A stretch of DNA of 64,000 nt, taken from positions 231,126 through 295,125 of the forward strand of contig JAJNPS010000018.1 of assembly GCA_021155205.1 (NCBI GenBank), written 5' to 3'. Every line of letters begins with the position of its first letter. The stretch's first letter is position 1. Shown here piece by piece: positions 8,218 through 17,286 of this stretch. Both the position numbers and the translations under genes were made by a program. The stretch comes from Rhodobacterales bacterium (GTDB lineage Bacteria; Pseudomonadota; Alphaproteobacteria; Rhodobacterales; Rhodobacteraceae). The notes under the pieces are model-generated. The model was not told where the DNA came from. It did not search any database and saw only the letters and a list, made by a program, of their open reading frames with translations.

Positions 8218-9029
8218 CGCGCCTTCTGCATATCTCGGATCTGCATTTCGGTGCGGTCAACGACCGGCTGCCAGAAGCGCTGCTGGCGCTCGCGCGGGCG
8301 CTGAAGCCCGATGCCGTCATCGTCTCGGGCGATCTGACGCAACGCGCGCGCCCCGGCCAGTTCCGTGCGGCCGCCGCCTTTCTTGACCGCTTCGGCCTGC
8401 CTCTCCTGACGGTTCCCGGCAACCATGACATTCCGCTCTACAATCTGCCCGTCCGCATCCTCAGCCCCCTTGGCCGCTACCGCGCGCTGGTCAGCGACGA
8501 CACAGAGCCTGTCCTGACACTGCCCGGTGCGGTCCTTGCCGGCGTCAACACCGCCAATCCGATGGTGTGGAAGGCGGGGCGCCTGCGCGCGGCCTCGGCG
8601 CGTCGCCTGAAGATGGGCTTTGCCGCTGCCGCGCCGGGTCTGCTGCGCATCGCGGTGATGCACCACGCCCCGGTTCCCGCCGCCGATGGTGGACCGCCCG
8701 ACATCGCCGATCCGGCAGGCGTGCTGGGCGCGCTGGTTGCGGCGAGGACCGACATCGTGCTGTCGGGCCATACCCACATGCCGCATTTCGCGGCCGCAGA
8801 AACGGCGGCGGGCATCCTGTTCCTGCAGGTCGGCACGGCGATCTCGACCCGGCTCAAGACCCGGTGGAACGATGTCAGTCTGGTGACGGCGGGCGGTGAC
8901 CGCGTAACGGTGCAGCCCTACCTCACCCGAGGCGCGAACAGGTTTGAACCCGGCCCGGTGCAGCAGTTTCGCCGCAGGGATGGAAGCTGGGAACTGGCGG
9001 ACGATCCCGGCGATCTCGCCGCGCAATAG
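8214..9029 (+). CDS. metallophosphoesterase
   Basis: This 271-residue calcineurin-like phosphoesterase has all the metal-binding blocks in order: ISDLHFG at 7-13, VSGDLTQRARPGQF, VPGNHD, MHHAP and SGHTHMPH. It resembles CpdA-type cyclic nucleotide phosphodiesterases and related hydrolases; the substrate cannot be told. The GTG start overlaps the stop of the lipid kinase gene by four bases, which suggests a joint role, perhaps in lipid phosphate turnover. Confidence 0.9.
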   Translation: MTRLLHISDLHFGAVNDRLPEALLALARALKPDAVIVSGDLTQRARPGQFRAAAAFLDRFGLPLLTVPGNHDIPLYNLPVRILSPLGRYRALVSDDTEPVLTLPGAVLAGVNTANPMVWKAGRLRAASARRLKMGFAAAAPGLLRIAVMHHAPVPAADGGPPDIADPAGVLGALVAARTDIVLSGHTHMPHFAAAETAAGILFLQVGTAISTRLKTRWNDVSLVTAGGDRVTVQPYLTRGANRFEPGPVQQFRRRDGSWELADDPGDLAAQ

Positions 9030-9032
9030 GCG

Positions 9033-10568
9033 TCAGTACCAGGCGTCCGCCATTCCGGCCTTCTTTGCCGCCACATAATCCCGCAGCCCGTCCCGCACGC
9101 CTTCGTCCAGGGCCGGCGCCTCATATTCCGCCAGCCGCTTTTTCCACAGGCGATTGGCGCGGGTAGCCGCATCGGCAGACCCCGCCGCCTCCCATTTCTC
9201 GAACGGTTCGTTGTCCGACAGGTCGCTGTCCCAGAACGCGCTTTCATAGTGGCGCATGGTATGGCTGCAGCCGAAAAAGTGGTTGCCTGGTCCAACCTCG
9301 GCAAAGGCATCCACCGCCAGCTGGTCGTCGTCGATCCGGATGCCGTCGAGATAAGCATGCAAGGCCCCGCAAAGATCGGCATCCAGCATGAATTTCTCAT
9401 AGGACATCGACAAAAGCCCATCGAGGAACCCCGCCGAATGCAGGATGAAGTTCGCCCCGCAATGCACCGCCGCCAGCATCGACATCGTGCCTTCCATCAT
9501 CGCCTGCGCATCCGGCAGTTTTGACGTTGTGAAATTCCCCGAACAGCGCAAAGGCAGGTTCAGCCGCCGTGCCAGTTGCCCGATGACCTGCGACCCGATG
9601 GCGGGCTCCGGCGTGCCAAAGGTCGGCGATCCCGACCGCAAACTCATCGACGACAGGAAGTTCCCGAAAATCACCGGTGCGCCCTTGCGCTCCAGCTGGG
9701 TCAGCGCGCAGCCTGCCATCGTCTCGGCCAAGGACTGCACGATGCCGCCCGCATTCGTCACCGGCCCCATCGCCCCGCCGAGGATAAAGGGCACCACGAC
9801 CGCCGCCTGACCCGCCCGCGCATAGGCGCGCAAGCTGTTCGTCATCGTCCCGTCCCAGACCAGCGGCGAGTTTACGTTGACGTTGCCCAGGATCACGCAG
9901 TTCTGGTCTACGAACTCTGCGCCAAACAGGATGCGGCACATCTCGATGCTGTCCTCGGCCCGGCTTTCCGCCGTCACCGACCCCATGAAGGGGCGGTCGC
10001 TCAACTCGACATGCGCCATCACCATGTCCAGATGCCGCTTGTTCACCGCGACATCGGTCGGCTCGCAGATCGTTCCGCCGGAATGATGGAAATTGGGCGA
10101 GGATTGCGCCAGCTTGATGAAGTTCCGGAAATCCTCGATCGTGCCGAACCGCCGTCCCCTGTCCAGATCCATCACGAACGGACTGCCATAGGCGGGCGAA
10201 AACACCACGTTCCGCCCCCCGATCTGCACCGAGTTCGCCGGGTTGCGGGCGTGTTGCGTAAACTCGGACGGCGCAGATTTCAGGATCTCGCGCAGCATCC
10301 CCGGCGGGAATTTCACCAAAAGACCCTGCACATCCGCGCCGGCCTTGCGCCAATGGTCCAGGGCCACCGCATCGTCGCGAAACTCGATCCCGGTTTCCGC
10401 AAGCACCCGGTCCGCCGCCGCCTCGATCCGGATCAGGCTCTCTTCCGACAGCACGTCATAGGTTGGAATGTTGCGGATGATATAGGGCCGCCCCATCCCG
10501 CCGCCCCTGGCCGCGCGTTGCACTTGCCGCGCCTGCCGCCCCGACCGCGTTGCCTTGATCTCGTTCAT
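9033..10568 (-). CDS. trimethylamine methyltransferase (MttB) family protein, non-pyrrolysine type
   Basis: This 511-residue protein belongs to the MttB superfamily, shown by blocks such as FSPAYGSPFVMDLDRGRRF, HHSGGTICEP, LGNVNVNSPLVWD and SKLPDAQAMMEG. Members transfer a methyl group from a quaternary or tertiary amine to a corrinoid protein. The frame has no in-frame TAG, so it is the non-pyrrolysine type, for which glycine betaine or proline betaine are known substrates in other bacteria. No corrinoid protein or activase is adjacent. The start at 10568 (MNEIKATRSGRQARQ) follows the usual basic N-terminus; the 66-codon extension lies in non-coding repeat-like sequence. Confidence 0.92.
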   Translation of the reverse strand: MNEIKATRSGRQARQVQRAARGGGMGRPYIIRNIPTYDVLSEESLIRIEAAADRVLAETGIEFRDDAVALDHWRKAGADVQGLLVKFPPGMLREILKSAPSEFTQHARNPANSVQIGGRNVVFSPAYGSPFVMDLDRGRRFGTIEDFRNFIKLAQSSPNFHHSGGTICEPTDVAVNKRHLDMVMAHVELSDRPFMGSVTAESRAEDSIEMCRILFGAEFVDQNCVILGNVNVNSPLVWDGTMTNSLRAYARAGQAAVVVPFILGGAMGPVTNAGGIVQSLAETMAGCALTQLERKGAPVIFGNFLSSMSLRSGSPTFGTPEPAIGSQVIGQLARRLNLPLRCSGNFTTSKLPDAQAMMEGTMSMLAAVHCGANFILHSAGFLDGLLSMSYEKFMLDADLCGALHAYLDGIRIDDDQLAVDAFAEVGPGNHFFGCSHTMRHYESAFWDSDLSDNEPFEKWEAAGSADAATRANRLWKKRLAEYEAPALDEGVRDGLRDYVAAKKAGMADAWY

Positions 10569-10673
10569 CGCGCCCGCCCCCTGACAATGTCGCCAGCAGA
10601 CGCGCGGCGTCGCAAAAAGACTGCCGCCAACCCGACCCCTGAAGGTCAGTTTCCGCCAGCCCTTCTTCTCTTT

Positions 10674-10691
10674 GAAAATATCCCGCCGGGG
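10674..10691. repeat. extragenic AAATATCC-CGCCGG-type motif, copy 2
   Basis: GAAAATATCCCGCCGGGG sits in the gap between pgm and the MttB-family gene, directly next to the pgm terminator hairpin. It closely matches the copy at 26660 (GAAAATATCC with an extra C, then CGCCGG). Confidence 0.5.
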
Positions 10692-10692
10692 T

Positions 10693-10715
10693 CTGGGGGG
10701 TGCGCAGCCCCCCAG
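10693..10715 (-). terminator. hairpin downstream of pgm, likely end of the glycogen operon
   Basis: CTGGGGGG (10693-10700) pairs with CCCCCCAG (10708-10715) across a seven-base loop, seven bases beyond the pgm stop. There is no immediate U-run; an ATATTTT stretch follows about 15 bases later on the minus strand, as part of the repeat motif. Confidence 0.6.
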
Positions 10716-10722
10716 CCTTGCC

Positions 10723-12345
10723 TCACGTAATGACGTTCGGCTCCGTCCGCCCGGTATGCGCCGCAATCCCCGCCAGCGCGTGTGCCGCGCGGATCACCGG
10801 GGCCAGCGCCTCTTGCGCGTCCAAGTCCAGCCCGCCCGGCCCTGCCGCGTAGCGTTCCAGATAGACCCGCAAGGTGGCACCCTCGGTCCCCGTTCCAGAC
10901 AGCCGATAGACGATCCGGCTGCCATCCGCGAACATCACCCGCACGCCTTGCGCCTTGGATACCGACCCATCCACCGGATCGCTATAGGCAAAGTCATCCG
11001 CCGCAGCGATGGTCATCCCCTCCACCACGCGCCCCGGCAAACCTGCCAGCGACCCGCGCAATGCCGCGAACATCCCGTCGGCCTTGTCGGACGCAATCGC
11101 CTCGAAATCATGGCGGCTATAGTAATTGCGCCCGTACTTCGCCCAATGCTCCGCCAGTATCTCGGCCACCGACTGCTTGCGCACCGCCAGAATGTTCAGC
11201 CAGAGCAGGATCGCCCAAAGCCCGTCCTTCTCCCGCACATGGTCCGACCCGGTGCCAAAGCTCTCTTCACCACAGATCGTCGCCCGCCCCGCGTCCAGCA
11301 GGTTCCCAAAGAACTTCCATCCCGTCGGCGTCTCGTACTTCCCGATCCCCAAGGCATCCGCCACCCGGTCCGCCGCAGCGCTTGTCGGCATCGACCGCGC
11401 GACACCCTTCAGCCCCGCCTTGTAGCCCGGTGCCAGATGCGCATTCGCCGCCAGCACTGCCAGGCTGTCCGAAGGCGAGACGTAAATCTCCCGCCCCACC
11501 ACCATGTTGCGATCACCGTCCCCGTCGCTCGCCGCGCCGAAATCCGGCGCATTGCCCCCGAACATCTCGTCCATCAGCGCCTTGGCCCAGGTCGGGTTCG
11601 GGTCGGGATGCATGCCCCCGAAATCCGGCAAGGGCACCGCGTTGACGCATGTCCCCGCCGCCGCCCCCAGCCGCCGCTCCAGGATTTCCATGGCATAGGG
11701 GCCGGTGACGGCGCACATTGAATCCATCCGCATCCGGAACCCGCCCTTGAACATCGCGGCAATCGCCGGGAAATCGAACAGCCTCTCCATCAGTGCGGCA
11801 TAGTCGCTGACCGGATCGACCACATCGACCACCATGCCACCCAGCATGTGCCGCCCCACCGTCCCAAGGTCCACATCCTGCGCCTCGAGGATATGGTACG
11901 CGGTGATCTCGGTCGTGCGCGTGTACATCGCCTCGGTCACGCCTTCGGGTGCTGGCCCGCCGTTGGGCATGTTGAACTTGACACCGAAATCCTCATGTGG
12001 GCCGCCGGGGTTGTGGCTGGCCGACATGATGATGCCGCCATCGGTCTTGTTCAGCCGGATCAGATGGCTGGCCGCCGGTGTGGACAGGATCGCCCCCTGC
12101 CCCACGATCACCCGCGCCGCCCCGTTCGCCGCTGCCATCCGCAGGATCACCTGCGCCGCGCGGTCGTTGAAGTATCGCCCGTCCCCGCCCAGGACAAAGG
12201 TCTTGCCCCCCGCCCCCACCACATCGAAAATCGCCTGCACGAAATTCTCCAGGTAATGCGGCCCCATGAACACCGGGGTCTTTTTCCGCAGGCCGGATGT
12301 GCCGGGCTTCTGTCCCGCGATCGGCGTGGTGGATACGGTTGTCAT
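10723..12345 (-). CDS. pgm: alpha-D-glucose phosphate-specific phosphoglucomutase
   Basis: This 540-residue enzyme interconverts glucose 1-phosphate and glucose 6-phosphate, linking the glycogen genes to central metabolism. The phosphoserine loop MSASHNPGGPHEDFG and the metal-binding DGDGDRN are present, as is the N-terminus TPIAGQKPGTSGLRKK of the bacterial/eukaryotic PGM1-like group. The ATG at 12345 shares its last base position with the glgX stop (TGATG), so it is coupled to glgX; a TTG one codon upstream is less likely. Last gene of the operon. Confidence 0.97.
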   Translation of the reverse strand: MTTVSTTPIAGQKPGTSGLRKKTPVFMGPHYLENFVQAIFDVVGAGGKTFVLGGDGRYFNDRAAQVILRMAAANGAARVIVGQGAILSTPAASHLIRLNKTDGGIIMSASHNPGGPHEDFGVKFNMPNGGPAPEGVTEAMYTRTTEITAYHILEAQDVDLGTVGRHMLGGMVVDVVDPVSDYAALMERLFDFPAIAAMFKGGFRMRMDSMCAVTGPYAMEILERRLGAAAGTCVNAVPLPDFGGMHPDPNPTWAKALMDEMFGGNAPDFGAASDGDGDRNMVVGREIYVSPSDSLAVLAANAHLAPGYKAGLKGVARSMPTSAAADRVADALGIGKYETPTGWKFFGNLLDAGRATICGEESFGTGSDHVREKDGLWAILLWLNILAVRKQSVAEILAEHWAKYGRNYYSRHDFEAIASDKADGMFAALRGSLAGLPGRVVEGMTIAAADDFAYSDPVDGSVSKAQGVRVMFADGSRIVYRLSGTGTEGATLRVYLERYAAGPGGLDLDAQEALAPVIRAAHALAGIAAHTGRTEPNVIT

Positions 12346-14468
12346 CAAGGCTGTCCTCCCTTGCGCCGGTTCAGAACCGACCGGAATAGCAAAACGGATT
12401 GCGCCGGGGCCTCGGCGGGCGGTACGGCAGTGGTCAGATCGGGGCGCGTCGTATCAAGGATCAGTTCCCATTTCGGCGCCGTGGCCGGCATCGCCAGCTT
12501 GACCGCGCCGCCGCCATTGATCACCACAAAGATCGCATCCTGCGCCTCGGCGTCGCCCTCGACTGCCATGCGCAGCTCCACGCACACACAACGGAACGCC
12601 GGATCGTGCCAGTCCTCGGGGCGCGGGCGTTCGCCGTCCGCGCGCCGCCAGATCACGTCGGGCACGCCGTCGGCATTCAGGTCCAGCCCGTGCAGGAACC
12701 GCCGCTGCCGCAGCACAGGATGCGCCCGCCGGATCGCCGCCAGACGCCCGACAAACGCCGTCAGCGCGGGATCGGCCTTATCCCAGTCCAGCCAGCTTGT
12801 CTCGTTGTCCTGCGCATAGGCGTTGTTGTTGCCGCCCTGGCTGTGCCCGATCTCGTCCCCGGCAAGGATCATCGGCGTGCCCTGGCTGACCAACAGCGTC
12901 GCCATCAGGTTGCGCCGCCGCAAAGCCCGCGCCGCAAGGATCGCCTTGTCCTCGGTCGGCCCTTCGACGCCCAGATTGTCGGCGTGGTTGTCCGAATGGC
13001 CGTCGCGGTTGTCCTCGCCATTGGCAAAGTTGCGCTTGACGGTAAAGCTGGTCAGGTCCGCCAGGTTGAACCCGTCATGCGCGGTGATGAAGTTCACGGA
13101 TGTCGTCGCCGCACGCCCTGAATGGTCGAACTTCTGGGCCGACCCCAACAGCCGTTCGGCCAAATCCGGTGCCATTCCCGGATCGCCCCGCCAGAACCGG
13201 CGCACGCCGTCGCGGTACTTGTCGTTCCATTCCCGGAAGGGATGCGGATAGGCGCCAAGCTGGTATCCCCCCGGCCCGATGTCCCAAGGTTCCGCGATCA
13301 GTTTGACATGGGACAGCACCGGGTCCTGCCGTATCGCGTCGAAAAACCCGCCATTGGGGTCAAACCCGCCGGGTTCGCGTCCCAGAACCGTCGCAAGGTC
13401 AAAGCGGAAGCCATCAACGCCGCCCACCTCAACCCAGTAGCGCAGACTGTCCATCACCATGCGCAGCACCATCGGATGCATGACGTTCAGCGTGTTGCCG
13501 GTGCCGGTGTCATTGGCATAGTTCCGCCCACCATCGGTCAGCCGGTAATAGCTTGCATTGTCGAGGCCCCGGAACGACAGCGTCGGGCCAAAGGCGTCGC
13601 CCTCGCCGGTGTGGTTGTAGACGACATCCAGTACCACCTCGATCCCGGCCTCGTGCAGGCGGCTGACCATGGCGCGGAACTCGGCCAGGGCGTGGCGCGA
13701 CATGTAGCGCGGTTCGGGCGCAAAGAACGACAGCGTCTGATAGCCCCAGTAGTTCCGCAGACCCTTGGCGATCAGAAAGCGGTCATCGACAAAACCCTGC
13801 ACCGGCAAAAGCTCGACCGTGGTGATGCCCAACCGCTGGAGGTGGTCGATCACCGCATCGGACGCGAGGCCCAGATAGGTCCCCCGCGCCCCACGCTCGA
13901 CCTTGGGGTGGCGCATCGTCAAGCCCCGGACATGCGCCTCATAAATCACCGTGTCGGCCCACAGGACATGCGGGCGACGGTCCGGCAATTCCGGCAAATC
14001 CGCCATCACCACCGCCTTCGGCACCGCAAAGGCTGAATCGCGCGTATCAAAGCTCAGATCGCCGCGCGGGCTGCCGATCTTGTAGCCCATCAGCGCATCC
14101 GACCATTTCAGCCGCCCTTCAAGCTGCCGCGCATAGGGGTCGATCAACAGCTTGTTGGCGTTGAACCTGTGGCCGCGTTCGGGCGCATAGGGCCCATGCG
14201 CGCGGTAGCCATAGACCGCCCCCGGACCCAGCCCAGCGACATGGCAGTGCCAGACATCGCCGTCGCGGTCGCGCAGGGCAAACCGCGCCAGTTCCTTGCG
14301 TCCGTCGGACGAAAACAGGCACAGCTCGATCTTGTCTGCATTGGCCGAAAAGACCGCGAAGTTCACCCCGTCGCCCGTGACCGTAGCACCCAAGGGCCAG
14401 GGTCGACCCGGCGTCAGCGCATGACCCGCAAGCCTTGCGGGCGGGGCGGAGGTCGCCTGCGGCGTCAC
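12345..14468 (-). CDS. glgX: glycogen debranching enzyme GlgX
   Basis: This 707-residue isoamylase-type GH13 enzyme has an N-terminal CBM48-like domain (LGATVTGDGVNFAVFSANA) and then the alpha-amylase barrel. The nucleophile Asp is in GVDGFRFDLATVLGRE, the acid/base Glu in LIAEPWDIGPGGYQ, and the third Asp in FITAHDGFNLADL. It removes short branches left by GlgP. The GTG start overlaps the glgA stop by four bases (GTGA). Confidence 0.96.
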   Translation of the reverse strand: MTPQATSAPPARLAGHALTPGRPWPLGATVTGDGVNFAVFSANADKIELCLFSSDGRKELARFALRDRDGDVWHCHVAGLGPGAVYGYRAHGPYAPERGHRFNANKLLIDPYARQLEGRLKWSDALMGYKIGSPRGDLSFDTRDSAFAVPKAVVMADLPELPDRRPHVLWADTVIYEAHVRGLTMRHPKVERGARGTYLGLASDAVIDHLQRLGITTVELLPVQGFVDDRFLIAKGLRNYWGYQTLSFFAPEPRYMSRHALAEFRAMVSRLHEAGIEVVLDVVYNHTGEGDAFGPTLSFRGLDNASYYRLTDGGRNYANDTGTGNTLNVMHPMVLRMVMDSLRYWVEVGGVDGFRFDLATVLGREPGGFDPNGGFFDAIRQDPVLSHVKLIAEPWDIGPGGYQLGAYPHPFREWNDKYRDGVRRFWRGDPGMAPDLAERLLGSAQKFDHSGRAATTSVNFITAHDGFNLADLTSFTVKRNFANGEDNRDGHSDNHADNLGVEGPTEDKAILAARALRRRNLMATLLVSQGTPMILAGDEIGHSQGGNNNAYAQDNETSWLDWDKADPALTAFVGRLAAIRRAHPVLRQRRFLHGLDLNADGVPDVIWRRADGERPRPEDWHDPAFRCVCVELRMAVEGDAEAQDAIFVVINGGGAVKLAMPATAPKWELILDTTRPDLTTAVPPAEAPAQSVLLFRSVLNRRKGGQP

Positions 14469-15889
14469 GGCATCAGACTTTCGTAAAGCTGCGCGTACTT
14501 GACCGCCGAAGCATCCCAGCCGACCTCCTGTGCCATCGCGTTGGCTTGCGTTTTCGCCCAGGCCTTGCGGTCGGCATAAAGCGCAAGCAGCCGGTCCAGC
14601 GCCTGCCCGAACGCCATCGCATCCGTCGGCTGGAACGCGATCCCCGTCGCCACCCCCGCCGCCAAGGCCGCCGGAGTGGCGGAAATCACCGTATCCGCCA
14701 ACCCCCCCACCGCCGCCACCACCGGCAACGTGCCATAGCGAAGCCCATACATCTGCGTCAGCCCGCAGGGTTCGAACCGCGACGGCACCAGCACCGCATC
14801 GGCCCCGGCGAACAGGGCATGCGACAGCGCCTCGTCATAGCCTATATGGACCGCCACCCGCTGCGGGTACAAAGCGGCCAGCCCCCGCATCGCGCCCTCC
14901 AGCGCTGGATCGCCGGACCCCAGCACGATCAGCCCGCCGCCGCCCGCGATGAAATCAGGCAGGATGGCGGGCAGAAGGTCGATGCCCTTCTGGTCCGTCA
15001 GGCGGCTGACCACGATCGCCAGCGGCCCAGGCACGTCCAGTTTGTACTTGTCCGTCAGGGCCTTGCGGGCCTTGGCCTTGCCCTTCATGGATTTGGGACC
15101 AAAGGGGATCGGTTCCGCCTCGGGCGACCAGATGTCGGTATCGACGCCGTTCAGGATGCCCGACACCACCGCGCGGCGCGCCGCGATCAGCCCGTGCAGC
15201 CCCATCCCGTATTCGGGCCGCATCAGTTCGGCGGCATAGGTCGGCGACACCGTGGTGATCCGGTCCGCCGTCACCAGCCCCGCCTTCAGGCTGGACAGCC
15301 CGCCATAATATTCCAGCGCGCCGGGATGAAATTCAGCCGCAGGCAGCCGCAATTGCCCCAGCATCGAGGCCGGTGCCCAGCCCTGGAACGCGATGTTATG
15401 CACCGTCATCACCGACCTGGCGCCACTGGACCCGTGATAGGCCAGATAGGCCGGGGCCAGCCCCGCCTGCCAGTCATGCGCGTGCAGGATGTCGGGTTTC
15501 CAGCCGTCGATGCCGTCCCGCGCCAGCACCGCCGCAACCCAGGACAGCGCGGCAAAGCGTTGCGCATTATCGGCCCAGTCGCCGCCGGGTCCGCCATAAG
15601 GCCCGCCCTCGCGGTCGAAAAGTCCCGGCGCATCGACCAGCAGCAGGTGGATGCCATGCAGATCACCCTCAAAGACGACGGCATCCGGGCCGGCGGGCAC
15701 CTCGATGGTGTCCACCTCGTCCATGCCCGCCAAGAGCGGTCGCAGGGCGCGGTAGGCCGGCAACAGGACGCGCATGTCCCAGCCGATCCTGTCCAGCGCG
15801 CCCGGCAGCGCGCCCACGACATCGGCCAGACCCCCGGTCTTGATAAAGGGGACGCATTCGGATGCAACCGACAGCACTTTTCCCGGCAT
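14465..15889 (-). CDS. glgA: glycogen synthase (ADP-glucose)
   Basis: This GT5 enzyme of 474 residues extends alpha-1,4-glucan from ADP-glucose. The donor-binding KTGGLADVVGALP lies near residue 17, and the C-terminal half carries SRFEPCGLTQMYGLRYGTLPV-like text with the conserved glutamate, seen here in two parts as SRFEPCGLTQMYG and LRYGTLPVV. I chose the ATG at 15889 (MPGKVLSVASE): GAAAGG ends nine bases before it, whereas the ATG at 15898 abuts that site. The longer open frame overlaps glgC and is not credible. Confidence 0.96.
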   Translation of the reverse strand: MPGKVLSVASECVPFIKTGGLADVVGALPGALDRIGWDMRVLLPAYRALRPLLAGMDEVDTIEVPAGPDAVVFEGDLHGIHLLLVDAPGLFDREGGPYGGPGGDWADNAQRFAALSWVAAVLARDGIDGWKPDILHAHDWQAGLAPAYLAYHGSSGARSVMTVHNIAFQGWAPASMLGQLRLPAAEFHPGALEYYGGLSSLKAGLVTADRITTVSPTYAAELMRPEYGMGLHGLIAARRAVVSGILNGVDTDIWSPEAEPIPFGPKSMKGKAKARKALTDKYKLDVPGPLAIVVSRLTDQKGIDLLPAILPDFIAGGGGLIVLGSGDPALEGAMRGLAALYPQRVAVHIGYDEALSHALFAGADAVLVPSRFEPCGLTQMYGLRYGTLPVVAAVGGLADTVISATPAALAAGVATGIAFQPTDAMAFGQALDRLLALYADRKAWAKTQANAMAQEVGWDASAVKYAQLYESLMP

Positions 15890-15968
15890 TTTCCGCATCC
15901 TTTCGCAGTCGCCTTGATGGTCAAATGGCGTTCGGGGGCCGGGGGGGCAACCCCCACGGCGCGTCTTG

Positions 15969-17240
15969 TTACCCCAAGGCCCTGGCACGGGCATCCAGCA
16001 TGTCCTGGGTGATCAGCACGATGCCCCCTTCGGACCGGCGGAACCATTTGGCGTCCTCGTCCGCATCCTGCCCCACCACCAGTCCTTCGGGGATCTCGAC
16101 GCCGCGGTCGATGACGCAGCGCGTCAGTTCCGCCTTGCGCCCGACGATGACCTGCGGCAGCGCCACCACATATTCCAGACTGGCATAAGAATGCGTCCGG
16201 CATCCTGTGAACAACAGGCTGTTGGAGACGGCCGAGCCAGACACGATGCAGTCGCCCGACACCAGCGAGGACACTGCCGAGCCGCGCCTGCCATCCGTGT
16301 CATGGATGAACTTGGCCGGGGGCACGATCTCGGCATAGGTCCATATCGGCCAGGCATTGTCGTAAAGGTCCAGCTTGGGCACGAAGTCGGTCAGGTCGAT
16401 ATTGGCCTGCCAGAACGCGTCGATGGTGCCCACGTCGCGCCAGTAGGGTTCTGTTTCCAGGCCCGAAGTGACGCAGCTGTCGGCGAACTTGTGGGCCACC
16501 GCCTTGCCGTTCCTGACGATGTAGGGGATGAGGTCGAACCCGAAATCGTGGCTGGATGTGTCGTCCGACATGTCCTTCAGCAACAGGTCGCGCAGGAATT
16601 TCCAGTCGAACACATAGATGCCCATCGAGGCCAGCGCGTGATCCGGATCGCCGGGGATCGCAGGCGGGTCTTTCGGCTTTTCCAGGAAATCTGTGATCCG
16701 CATGGACTTGTCGACATGCATGACGCCAAAGGCCGACGCCTCTTTGCGCGGCACGGTCAGGCAGCCGATGGTGACATCGGCCTTGGCCTCGACATGCTGG
16801 CGCAGCATCACCTCATAGTCCATCTTGTAGATGTGATCGCCCGCCAGGATGATCGCGTATTTGATGCCGTAGCTGTCAATGATGTCGATGTTCTGCGCCA
16901 CTGCATCCGCCGTGCCGCGATACCAGTTCACCTCGTCCATCCGCTGCGATGCGGGCAGGATATCCAGATATTCGTTCCGTTCCGCGCGAAAGAAGTTCCA
17001 GCCCCGCTGGCAGTGCCGGATCAGGCTGTGCGCCTTGTACTGCGTGGCGATCGCCATCTTGCGGATGCCGGAATTGACCGCGTTCGACAGGGCAAAGTCG
17101 ATGATCCGCGTCTTGCCGCCGAAATAGACCGCCGGTTTCGCCCGCCGGTCGGTCAGTTCCTTCAGGCGGCTGCCGCGCCCGCCCGCCAGGACAAAGGCCA
17201 TGGCCTGCGAGGACAGGCGCTGATTGGGTCTTGGCTGCAT
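15969..17240 (-). CDS. glgC: glucose-1-phosphate adenylyltransferase
   Basis: This 423-residue enzyme makes ADP-glucose from ATP and glucose 1-phosphate, the committed and normally allosterically regulated step of glycogen synthesis. The nucleotide-binding GGRGSRLKELTDRRAKPAV spans residues 20-38, and the C-terminal part has the left-handed helix repeats. Length matches the family. It lies 46 bases after glgB and 79 bases before glgA. Confidence 0.97.
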   Translation of the reverse strand: MQPRPNQRLSSQAMAFVLAGGRGSRLKELTDRRAKPAVYFGGKTRIIDFALSNAVNSGIRKMAIATQYKAHSLIRHCQRGWNFFRAERNEYLDILPASQRMDEVNWYRGTADAVAQNIDIIDSYGIKYAIILAGDHIYKMDYEVMLRQHVEAKADVTIGCLTVPRKEASAFGVMHVDKSMRITDFLEKPKDPPAIPGDPDHALASMGIYVFDWKFLRDLLLKDMSDDTSSHDFGFDLIPYIVRNGKAVAHKFADSCVTSGLETEPYWRDVGTIDAFWQANIDLTDFVPKLDLYDNAWPIWTYAEIVPPAKFIHDTDGRRGSAVSSLVSGDCIVSGSAVSNSLLFTGCRTHSYASLEYVVALPQVIVGRKAELTRCVIDRGVEIPEGLVVGQDADEDAKWFRRSEGGIVLITQDMLDARARALG

Positions 17241-17286
17241 TCTTCACTTCCCTCCCGTTGGACGCGGGGCTTGGCCCCCGCTGATC

